A stretch of DNA of 64,000 nt, taken from NCBI GenBank assembly GCA_963989245.1, contig OZ022342.1:70193073-70257072 (forward strand), in the 5' to 3' direction. Both the position numbers and the translations under genes were made by a program. Within the stretch, counting starts at the first letter, position 1. Each line of letters begins with the position of its first letter. The stretch comes from Nansenia antarctica (taxonomy: Eukaryota; Chordata; Actinopteri; Argentiniformes; Microstomatidae). The notes beneath the pieces are model-generated. The model was not told where the DNA came from, searched no databases, and saw only the letters and a program-made list of their open reading frames with translations. Below, piece by piece: positions 16,762 through 27,800 of this stretch.

Positions 16762-16840
16762 AGTACACCACGGGTGGCCAACTCCCCGCCATCGAGGTCC
16801 TCCAACGCAGGCGGTGTCTGCGGAGGGCGCGAGGCATCAT
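16762..16840 (+). mobile_element. LINE ORF2 C-terminal fragment
   Basis: Encodes YTTGGQLPAIEVLQRRR, a closely related copy of the fragment at 18,577-18,835. This piece lies inside the CATCCCTCTCT minisatellite. Confidence 0.65.
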
Positions 16841-16900
16841 CCTTCTCTCTCATCCCTCTCTCATCCCTCTCTCTCATCCCTCCTGTCTCACCCCTCTCTC

Positions 16901-18010
16901 TTCACAGAGCTCCTGGCCTAAGATAGATGTGAGACCTACTGCTTTCCGCCATTTGGTTTTGAAGTGTTCTTCGACAGGAGAGAAAGTGACAGGTCTTTAT
17001 AGTGGAATAACTTTTTAGTTCATCAAAGCGCCGAGCTGTCACCACGGGCGGTGTAGGAATGACAGCAAGGAATAAAGGAACGTACAGGTTCTGATTCAAA
17101 GTTTTCTCTGTGACGGAAAAAAAAAAGATGTGGGCCTCTGGCACGTCAAGATGTGGTTCTGTGGCACACCGAGATGTGGATCTCTGGAACATCAAGGTGA
17201 TACACTGTCTGACTTCTGTCTTTGACACGCAGTAGGGGAGTTGAGGATGAGGGGGACGGGGTACATTTGTACCCTGTAACGATCTGGTGGATGACATCAT
17301 ACACGATGGAGAAGATTCACTCCCCTGCCAAATTCCTAAATTTCGTTGTTTGGTACCTGTACTGTAACAATGACAAATAAAGTCTATCTATCTATCTATC
17401 AATACTGCCAATATTCAAGAGACGGTAATACATAGGCCTACCTTTAAAAATGAGTCACCAGCTGACGAAAATGTAATGATATATAATTAAATAAATGCTT
17501 AAAGCTTTTTTGCTGACAATTTCTTGCCGGCATTGTTAAACCTAGTTGCTGCTGTACTGATTTGAGTTTTTTATTATTCATAGTTTTATAACACACCAGC
17601 CACCAATTGCCAGAACACACAACAGTTGGCACTAGTATCGTCAGAGCGTATTATAGTTGATAGCATCAGCTGAAACAGAGTAGAGAAGGCGTTGTTGTGT
17701 GCTTAACAGTCCTCAGCTCAACACTGCCCCCCTGTGGCGGCAGCGGTCCCTGCTGAAGCTAATGACTCAACCAACGCCTGAGGCTAACAGGCCTGGAAAG
17801 ACTCACCATTATGGACAAGTGAATAATACTTAAGCGTTAATGAGTGAGAGAAGTTATCTTGTTAGCATTCAAAGGGTTGGGAGAGGTTTTAGGTAATTAG
17901 ATAAATGCAATTTATTTCTGCACTGTTCTAATAATATATATTCGAATGTCAATCAAATGAGGTCAGGATGACTGTGTCCAGTCTGCTCACAGCACACATT
18001 TTATCTGCCC
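16901..18010. other. Intergenic sequence with a LINE tail
   Basis: A LINE 3' tail (AAATTTCGTTGTTTGGTACC ... ACAATGACAAATAAAG, then TCTA repeats) lies at about 17,318-17,400. Nothing else was recognised. Confidence 0.55.
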
Positions 18011-18074
18011 CCCCGCTGACTACCGCCTCTGTGTGTTTGTGTGTGTTCAACCTATTACACAGTTCATATACACA

Positions 18075-18109
<35 letters not shown>

Positions 18110-18146
18110 CCACACACACACAAACACACAGAGGTTGTAGTCAGCG

Positions 18147-18149
<3 letters not shown>
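18011..18149. repeat. Long inverted repeat with a (CA)n core
   Basis: The left arm, CCCCGCTGACTACCGCCTCT followed by GTGTGTTTGTGTGTG, is mirrored by the reverse complement of the right arm ending AGAGGTTGTAGTCAGCGGGG. Arms are about 37-40 bp, with two or three mismatches. The loop contains (CA)n, and a long (GT)n follows to about 18,335, so the whole block could extrude as a cruciform or hairpin. Confidence 0.8.
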
Positions 18150-18181
<32 letters not shown>

Positions 18182-18200
18182 CGTGCGTGTGTGTGTGTGC

Positions 18201-18235
<35 letters not shown>

Positions 18236-18335
18236 CGTGCGTGCGTGTGTGTGTGTGTGAGTGCGTGCGTGCGTGCGCGTGCGTGTGTGTGTGTGTGCGT
18301 GCGTGTGCGTGTGCGTGGGTGTGTGTGTGTGCATG
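18150..18335. repeat. (TG)n microsatellite with CG interruptions
   Basis: GTGTGCGTGCGTG-type repeats continuing from the inverted repeat. A further pure (CA)n lies at about 18,459-18,494. Confidence 0.93.
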
Positions 18336-18455
18336 CAACCTCTCCTCTGAACAGAGGACCATGGGTGCAGCCCGATGAGAACCATTAGTCGTAAACCTCC
18401 AGGCATACCATCCTGCATTGTCAGAGTTGCCAGCACTACAAGGACACTCTCACCT

Positions 18456-18496
<41 letters not shown>

Positions 18497-18576
18497 AACC
18501 CTCCCACTCTGTCAGCCTAGACCTCATGTCTCACTCCCTCTCTACCTCAGCTTATCTTCCGTTCTCTCTTCCTCTT

Positions 18577-18835
18577 CCAGCATCTACACTTCCTGAGGAG
18601 ACTGAAGAAAGCCCATCTGTCTCCCAGGATCCTGGTCAACTTCTATGGGTGCACCGCCGAGAGCATTCAGACAAACTGTGTCAGTGTGATGTGGCAGCTG
18701 CTCTGTCTCCGATCGGAAGGCCCTGCTGCAAGGGGTGGTGAAAACCTCCCAGTACACCACGGGTGCCCAACTCCCTGCCATCGAGGTCCTCCAACGCAGG
18801 CGGCGTCCGCGGAGGGCGCCAGGCATCAGTAGGGA
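18577..18835 (+). mobile_element. L2-like LINE reverse-transcriptase C-terminus fragment
   Basis: Translates to HFLRRLKKAHLSPRILVNFY and then CTAESIQTNC, the post-catalytic end of fish L2-type ORF2. After one frameshift it continues as DRKALLQGVVKTSQYTTGAQ with a basic RRRRPRRA tail. The frameshift shows it is dead. It is 5'-truncated, as LINE copies usually are. Confidence 0.75.
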
Positions 18836-18978
18836 CACCTCTCATTGGTCTCTAATTATACATCTTACATCTATGTAACATACCTCAAGACCTATTGCCC
18901 TCGGCTCATTCAACTGTACATATGATATTGATCTCATGTATATTCACTTATTATGCTCTACCTCCTGCGTCACAGCCG

Positions 18979-20209
<1,231 letters not shown>

Positions 20210-20716
20210 CCCCTCTTCAGACACATCATCAACATTGAGGAAATATCCAACAAGTGTCAACAAGTGTGTGCGTTAACCACAGATAACTACATTACGACGC
20301 TGTCACCCCTCCCGGTCCGGGGGAAGTGTCCAGTGTCCCTGGTGTTAGAGCCAGCGGTCTGGAGGTCTGCAGGTCTGGGGCCTATCTGAGCGCCTGGATG
20401 CCCCCCCCCCTGATTGCCAGAGGCTGTTTTATTAGGCAGCAATGAAATCCACCCAGCATGTAAAGTCAGTCAAGGGACCCGGCCAGCCAGCCGGCTGTGC
20501 CCCTGTAATGATCACACTTAAACAGCCTGTTCCTCCTCACTGCTCCTGACAGAAAAAGGTATCTGGCTGGGCCATAGATAGTTCTCCTATTAGTGAAACG
20601 TGGTTGTGATCATTTGTTGCTCAAGGAGCTTCTCCTCTGCTCTGCTCCCCATAGTGTCATGGAGGGGATGGGAGGGATTGTCCATGTTGGCCAGGAGTTT
20701 GGTCCTCATCCTCCTA
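20210..20716. other. Intergenic sequence, nothing recognised
   Basis: No gene or clear repeat was recognised. Confidence 0.4.
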
Positions 20717-21040
20717 TGGAACCTATCGCGGCTAAGCCACGCCCCAATATAGAAATTGTCCAATCATATCACAGCAAAAGTCACTCCAGGCAGAAAACTC
20801 TGACAAACAACTCGCTAATATCTGATGGTGAAAAGCTTCTAGACAAAATATTCTTGTAATCTTTAAAAAGAAACATGTCTATTACTTCCTGTGGTAAATG
20901 AGAAATCAGAAATTTGCCAACTCCCGCCATTGTAAGTCAATGAATGTCATTCAGTCACGGTCGGTCAGTCAGTCACTGTCAGTGAAGCGTTGTTTGTTTG
21001 TCCGAGTTTTCTAAGGGGGCGTGGCTTAGCGACAGGTCAA
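20717..21040. mobile_element. MITE, family C, copy 1
   Basis: 324 bp flanked by inverted ends (GGCTAAGCCACGCCCC against GGGGCGTGGCTTAGC). It is collinear over its full length with a copy at 52,754-53,073 in an apc intron. The first end has changed to TGGAACCTATCG. No coding capacity. Confidence 0.85.
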
Positions 21041-21662
21041 TTGGCCACCTCGTGTCCACAATGTCCAGGGTGACACCGAGGACAGAACCGGCTTTCCTAA
21101 TAAACATGTTGAGCCTCTTGGTGTCACCTTCCTTGATGCTGCCCCCCCCCCCCCCCCAGCATACCACCTTATATAAAAATAACACCACACAGGCATTAAT
21201 AAACACCTAATGGATCAGATTATGTAAAAAACTAAATTTTGACCAAAAATGGAGATAGAACCTTATAATTCTAAGTCTAACGTCACGGTATGTAGTTCAG
21301 CGCTGCGCTGGTGTTGGTGTCGAGAGCACAGCGCCTCTTGATTCAATTGCGTGAGATAAATTCAGAAGCAGCACTCGAATTACCCATAATCCCATTAGCG
21401 GGAAAAACCGTGGAACTTTCCCAAAGGTCTATTCTATTCTATTTTTATTTTATGAAACCTAAATGTAAAAATGTAAAAATGTAAATGTACTTTTAAATGT
21501 GTAGTAAAGCGCAGTTGGATCTAACTGCAGTCTGAACGCTCGGAGTGTGATATTGAGCCTGTCTGGCTCTGGAGCTGGCTCCCAGCAGGAGAGATTAACA
21601 TTGATAACTAATGATGAGAAGAATATAAACAGCAGGTGTAATACCCCTATCATTCATGGGGG

Positions 21663-21665
<3 letters not shown>
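21041..21665. other. Intergenic sequence
   Basis: Contains a C run near 21,142-21,158. No gene was recognised. Confidence 0.4.

Positions 21666-21730
<65 letters not shown>
21666..21730. repeat. (CA)n microsatellite
   Basis: About 65 bp of pure CA. Confidence 0.96.
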
Positions 21731-21731
<1 letters not shown>

Positions 21732-22917
21732 CCTTTCCAACAGCAGTGTCCTCAAACACCCTATCGACGTTTGGCCAAATCCATGCGACCAGCTGACCAG
21801 CCACACAGTTTTGTCATGCCTTCCATGTGACTTTCCCCGTCTGTGACTCCTATATCATTCATAGTTACCCCAAACAACCCCCGTGGTGGCGCACCTCCCC
21901 TAAGCCTTAACACCCAGGTCTCTGTTGTTGTTTTAACAGTGTGGTGCATGAAAAATGATGGTCCCCGACCAGGCGCCGATATCATGTGTCTGCTGAAACC
22001 ACAACAACTGACTCATCATTATTATTATTATAATTATTAAATGTACATTTTATTTCCAATCATTAAAATACTAAATCGTCCACCATCCAGTCGGGTTCTA
22101 TTCTATGGGGCCCAATTAGAGGAAAGAGAGGAATTTAACAAGTACAAAAAGCATCTCTTGACTTCAACTGTCACTTCATATTCAGTTATGCGGTGAAATA
22201 CCTGTCAAAAGTAGTGATAGACGGATGTGATGATAACCACTTGGGAGGTGTTTGGGCAGCTCACTGACTGATGATGTTTACCATCCAACTTCCTGAGTGT
22301 GGTGTCTGGTTTGAAGCCCATACAGTATCATACATCATGAGAAATGTGCCACGATTAATCTCTTTCATTCTCTGTCTGTTCCTTCTTGGCTGTTTTAAAT
22401 TCAGTTTTTTTTTTCAAGTTTATTTGTCATCACATGGGATACAGGGTATTCGACTAAATGCAACTCTTCCTCATGCGCCGCACGTATCCAACTCATACGA
22501 CAAGCAATTAACAACAATCGACAATATAAATGCAAAACAAAAGTGACTTACTGTACATTTGTTTACTTTGTAAGTAAGTGAATCATCTTTCCAGCTGTCA
22601 TAGCAGGGAAAAGTAATCAATGCTCCAGCCAGGTGCCATTGGCTGTCAAAATGCAAGAAGAAGGAATATATCTATATATATATTTGTTATATATAATGTT
22701 TTTGTTTATATATTAACAGCAGAGAAAACGTAGGTGCTGTTGAACCAAATATTGATTTCTCTGACTGAAATGCACCACACTGATGACTGATGCCATTATT
22801 GGCATGCATCTATGACTGTATTTGACTATTTCTATGCTGCATGTATAAGCAATAGGTACAATGTTGAGTCATTTGGTTTGTCATTGATAGGAAGAGGTTC
22901 TCTAGTAGGTAAAACTC
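21731..22917. other. Intergenic sequence
   Basis: Includes ATT triplets near 22,020 and a probable LINE tail near 22,410-22,450 (TTTATTTGTCATCACATGGG). No gene was recognised. Confidence 0.4.
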
Positions 22918-23705
22918 TGGCCCTCCCCTGGTGGACCTCTGGCCCTCCCCTCCCCTCCCCTGGTGGACCTCTGGCCCTCCCCTCCCCTCCCCTGGTGGAC
23001 CTCTGGCCCTCCCCTGGTGGACCTCTGGCCCTCTCCTCCCCTCCCCTGGTGGACCTCTGGCCCTCCCCTCCCCTCCCCTGGTGGACCTCTGGCCCTCCCC
23101 TCCCCTGGTGGACCTCTGGCCCTCCCCTGGTGGACCTCTGGCCCTCTCCTCCCCTCCCCTGGTGGACCTATGGCCCTCTCCTCCCTTCTCCTGGTGGACA
23201 GCTGGGGCAGCCCTCTCCTCCCCTCCCCTGGTGGACCTCTGGCCCTCTCCTCCCCTCCCCTGGTGGACCTCTGGCCCTCTCCTCCCCTCCCCTGGTGGAC
23301 CTCTGGCCCTCTCCTCCCCTCCCCTGGTGGACTTCTGGGGCAGCCCTCTCCTCCCCTCCCATGGTAGACTTCTGGGGCAGCCCTCCTCTCCCCTCCCCTG
23401 GTGGACCTCTGGCCCTCTCCTCCCCTCCCCTGGTGGACCTTTGGGGCAGCCCTCCCCTCTCCTGGTGGACCTCTGGGGCAGCCCTCTCCTCCCCTCCCCT
23501 GGTGGACCTCTGGGGCAGCCCTCCTCTCCCCTCTCCTGGTGGACTTTTGGGGCAGCCCTCCCCTCTCCTGGTGGACCTCTGGGGCAGCCCTCTCCTCCCC
23601 TCCCCTGGTGGACCTTTGGGGCAGCTCTCCCCTCTCCTGGTGGACCTCTGGGGCAGCCCTCCTCTCCCCTCTCCTGGTGGACCTTTGGGGCAGCCCCCTG
23701 CCCCC
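22918..23705. repeat. GC-rich minisatellite, units of about 20-40 bp
   Basis: About 790 bp built from CCCCTGGTGGACCTCTGG plus a variable CCCTCTCCTCC block. In the second half many units gain a GGGGCAG insert. The array is open on both strands (311, 286 and 270 codons), because no unit contains a stop and the reading frame shifts with unit length. Confidence 0.93.
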
Positions 23706-23829
23706 CCCCCCTCCCACTGGGGCTCTGGAGCTGTGAAGGCTGACTAAGTCCTGGCTAAGCACCTGCTACCCCTGCGGCGCTGGCCTGGGTTTGTATTAAG
23801 CCCACTGTCATCAGATGGACCTGTGCGTT

Positions 23830-23995
23830 TTTATGTGTGTGTGCGTGTGTGTGCGTGTGTACGTGCATGCGTGTGTGTGTGTGTGTACGTGCATGCATGC
23901 GTGTGTGTGTGTGTGCGTGCGTGCCTGCATGCGTGCGTGTGCGTGTGTGTGTCTGTATGTGTGTCTGTATGTGTGTGTGTGTGTGTGTGTGCGTC

Positions 23996-24026
<31 letters not shown>

Positions 24027-24082
24027 TTGTGTGTGCATGTGCATGTGTGCGTGTGTGTGTGCGTGTGCGTGTGTGTGTGTGT
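23830..24082. repeat. (TG)n microsatellite with CATG, CGTG and CTGTATG variants
   Basis: About 250 bp of compound TG repeats just upstream of the fam240a leader exon. Confidence 0.94.
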
Positions 24083-24244
24083 GGAGCCCAATTCCCACAG
24101 GACGGGACTAGTGGCATTCCTCCCTGCCTCTGTGTCTTGACGCTGGAGGGCAGAGCTGACCAGAGGCCCGGCGTTCGTCACTGTTTCAAAGACCCACCGC
24201 TGTGACATAGGAGTGAAGGGAGAAGGAGAGAGGAGAGGACTCCT

Positions 24245-24380
24245 GGCGTGACTCCTGGAGGGACTGAGAGGCCATCGAAGAAGCTGCCAGTTGTGCATCT
24301 CTTGGACGACAGCAAGGCACATCTCTGGACCGCCGCTTCAGACTTCAGAGCACCGCAGCAAGCCCCCTTCAACCTCTGCG
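24245..24380 (+). other. fam240a: Probable 5' non-coding exon of fam240a
   Basis: GC-richer unique sequence ending AACCTCTGCG|GTAAGT at 24,380, a strong splice donor. The next acceptor on this strand (TTTTCAG at 24,809) opens the exon that carries the fam240a start codon three bases later. The 5' limit is not determined. Confidence 0.5.
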
Positions 24381-24812
24381 GTAAGTGTCCCTTCCTTCCT
24401 GTGTTTGTGAAGTGTGAAATGATTTTTTCTCTCGCAGGTTTCTTTCAACTCCCACAGATGAGAGTGTGCGCCTCATGACCTATTTACTGAGTATGTGCCA
24501 ACACGCACTGCGTGGGAACGAGGTGCATCTTCGGGAGAACTTACAAACAGCAATTAAAGTAGCTTCACGATGACCTCAACTCAACCTGAAGTAACGCTGA
24601 AGTAGTGAGGGATCAATTATAGCCCTCCTGGCCCTCTAGGTGTACCGTAGTACTGATGTTACTTGAGGACATGTTCCCTGTATGAACTCAGATAGAAATG
24701 CTTGTATTCATGTTCTGAGGGTGACCAGAGGCCTGACATCATCTGAAATAGGAGCTCCTGTCAGAGTCCACTCCTGTTCTCCTGTAAGCTCCTCTCTCTC
24801 TGTTTTCAGAAA

Positions 24813-27800
24813 ATGAACTTGGCTCGGCTCCACGATAAATACAAGTTAAAGAAATTCTGGGAGCAGAAAATCGAAAACCACGGCGAGGTGATGGGAAATG
24901 AAGAATCAAGAGTGAAGACCAGTGCTTTATCAAAGTGAGTTTCTCTGTCTCAGGAAGCACATGGTCTTATCAACCCCAGGTATCAATGTCATGAAGAATA
25001 GTGCTGTAAAAAAGGGGGATTTTTCTAACCTCAAGGAAAAGAACGTTTTTCTTCTGTCTTATTATAGCAGGGCTGGGGAAGGTAATTACCAATGAAATCC
25101 TGTCTCATACAATCCCATAAGAGACTACTTTGAAAAATGACTATAGGTCACTTGAGCTCATTGGCAGCACGGTAGAGAGGGGAGAAAGCCATTTCCAAAA
25201 GCACAGTCTATATTGAGTAATTGGCTTTCTGAATTGTTCAGCCCCCATCTCTAGAGAAATCTCATTTGGACCAAAAATAGAATGCAGTGAAAACGATTCT
25301 CACGAACGAACCCAGCACCACACAGCCTGGTGGTTGGTATGCAGATTACACCACCGGGATAAAGAGCTGAGTGTCATATCAGCACCCCCGATCTCCCATT
25401 AATGAGCATCTGCTCTTGTTCAAAAACGCTCCTCAGAACTTAAACCCTCCAGGTAACCAAGACAACCGCACCTTGCGCCCTTGAAGCGCAAATGACAAGT
25501 AAATGAGTTTTGGGTAATTTTTTTAATACGGTGCCATTTGGACTTCATAACTTGTGAAAAATAAATTGTTGATTGATCTATATTTTAATGTTCTATTATA
25601 TAAAGGACATATCTAGCTTGCTGAACATAGTGGTCGAGCTCAGGCACCTACATTTTATTTTATTTAGAATACCCTCTGTTGTGAAGGCCCACAGTTTCAG
25701 AGCCAGTTTAGTTTCCCCAAACCAGCCCGATTTTGCCCCTGGTATTTCTTTATTATTTTCTATACAATTCATATACGTTTGTGAAGTGTATGTATTATTA
25801 TTGTACTGTTTATGTATATGTTGATGACGTAGTATATCCGGGGTGTGTCTGTGACCCGGATGTTGGGTTCGGTGGTGCCTATATAAGAGACGGAAGTAGT
25901 CCGCGAGTCAGAGTGTGTGGTGAGCAGCAGAACGAGAGAGAAGCAGAACGAGAGATAGTAACGAAAAGCCGAGCTAAGATGGCGGATTCAGCAGCGCGCA
26001 CACCGTGCAGCAACTGAAGACGCCAGGAAAGCGATTATTGAGTGTACCACGGTAGCCTGTTTAGTTGTGTTCCCGTTGGACCGCCTTGCCAGCAGCCGGC
26101 TGTTCAACGTTGGACCAAGCGGGACGCCAGCTGGACATTAATCGTCGTCTCCACGAGCGAACACAGACTCCCGCGGAGCTTCGACGCGGACCACTTCATC
26201 GACGCACATGCCATTCAACCAGGCCTCAACGCGCACCACGCCACTGGACTATAAGCCTGTTCAGGCCAGAGACTATCAGTGAGTGATTGAGAGTGTGTGT
26301 GGCCGGCCGGGAGGGAATGTGTATTTGGGGATGGATACATCATTTGTGTAATAAATGTGTTGTTCATATGTAATACCGTGTGTTAGTTGTTTGTAGCTCC
26401 AATGCTAATGCTAGTTGTTTGTAGCTCCAATGCTAATGCTAGTTGTTTGTAGCTCCAATGCTAATGCTAGTTGTTTGAAGGCTAATGCTAATGCTAGTTC
26501 CCTTGCTAATGCTAACGACATTAACTGCTAGTCTAACGGTTTGCTGGCGCCCCCTGCCTGTATCCTCCTATACTGCCTATTTAGCTCCATTAGTTAGATA
26601 ACCAGCCCCTTCCTAAATTATACAGTCCTTTTCAGCTACTCCCTGGTTACAATTGGTCCTTCGAGCCGGATAGGTAGTGTAGTGATAGCATGGCTGAGCG
26701 CAGCCAACCAGACCAGACAGTTACCCCCCTGTCTCCGCCCCCTGAGACAGAGCCACGACCACAGAGAGTCCCGCGGTTGCCTCCGAGGTTACAGGAGTAT
26801 GAGCTTGAGCTCGAAAGCTCACTGAGTGGTAGCGAGGAGCGCACTCCACGGGATACAGTGGTCGGAGAGGCCGAGGTGTCCGCCGGCGAGCGGGTGGCTA
26901 GCACTGAGACAGCCCTCAAAGAGCACCAGCCTGAGGATGAGATGGCAGAACCGCAGGGTTTTGCCGTGGAAACGGAAGAACAGGAAGGAGAGGCCCGGTC
27001 CGACAGCGCCTGCGGGCGGAAGAGGGAGGGCCTCAGCCTTAACGATCTGCCTCCCAGTACGGCGCGCTCGAGACCTAGCTCCTGCCGCTCAGTGGCTTCC
27101 TACCGGTCCAGGGCTTCCGTGGGCAGTTCTGCCTCTGGGGCGGATAGCCTGCACTCCAGAGGGAGTAGTGCCGCGCTGTCCGAATGTATGCGCCAACAGG
27201 CCGAGATGGCGTTAGAGCGGGAGCGCCAACAGGCCGAGACGGCGGTAGAGCGGGAACGACTCCAGTTCGAGCGTGAACGCCTCCAGCGCCAGGAGGCGCT
27301 AGAACGCGAACGCCTCCAGATGAACGGAGCGGAACGCGCGGCGGAGAGACAGCGCCAGGAGGCGCTAGAACGTGAACGCCTCCAGCGCCAGGAGGCGCTA
27401 GAACGTGAACGCTTCCAGTACGAGCGCGAGCGCCTCCAGATGGAGGGGGCGGAACGCGCGGCGGAGAGGCAGATGGCGAGAGAGCAACTGCACGCAGAGA
27501 AGATGGAGGAAATGATGCAGACCATGCGCGACGTGTGCATCAGCAGAACTCCGTCGGCCTGTAGCTCCAGAGCATCATCCGCACGGCCCTCTCGAGTGCC
27601 ATCTCCTGAACCCCCCGCCGATGGCTCCATGACCCCCGCCATGGCTGTCCAACTACAGGCCCAGCTGACCACCTGGAAGGAAGAGGACCAGGGACCCGAC
27701 CGCTACGCGGCCCAGAGGGAGCCAGCGTCGCTGCCCGGGAGGGGAGCCATCCCCCAAGAGCGTAGCACACCCCTAGGTCCTCCAGTGCACCAAAATGCAT

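Larger units (their letters stand above)
15182..16900. repeat. Minisatellite of CATCCCTCTCTCT-type units
   Basis: Units of 9-16 bp built on TCTCTCATCCC, with CATCCTT, CATCCCC and ACATCCC variants, fill about 15,182-15,295 and 15,905-16,900. A 610-bp transposon-like insertion at 15,298-15,907 splits the array, and a LINE fragment sits at 16,762-16,840. The 378-codon open frame (SHPSL repeats) is a by-product. Confidence 0.92.

Noticed and set aside
15882..17018. 378-codon Ser-His-Pro-Leu frame
   Set aside because: It is the CATCCCTCTCT minisatellite; the frame is open only because of the unit composition.
22812..23762. Proline/glycine-rich frames of 311 and 286 codons
   Set aside because: Both come from the same minisatellite on opposite strands; no start context or flanking exons.
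26042..26286. ORFs of 70 and 73 codons repeated at 30,786-31,030
   Set aside because: They fall within the LTRs and occur twice because the LTRs are duplicates. No coding motif is visible.
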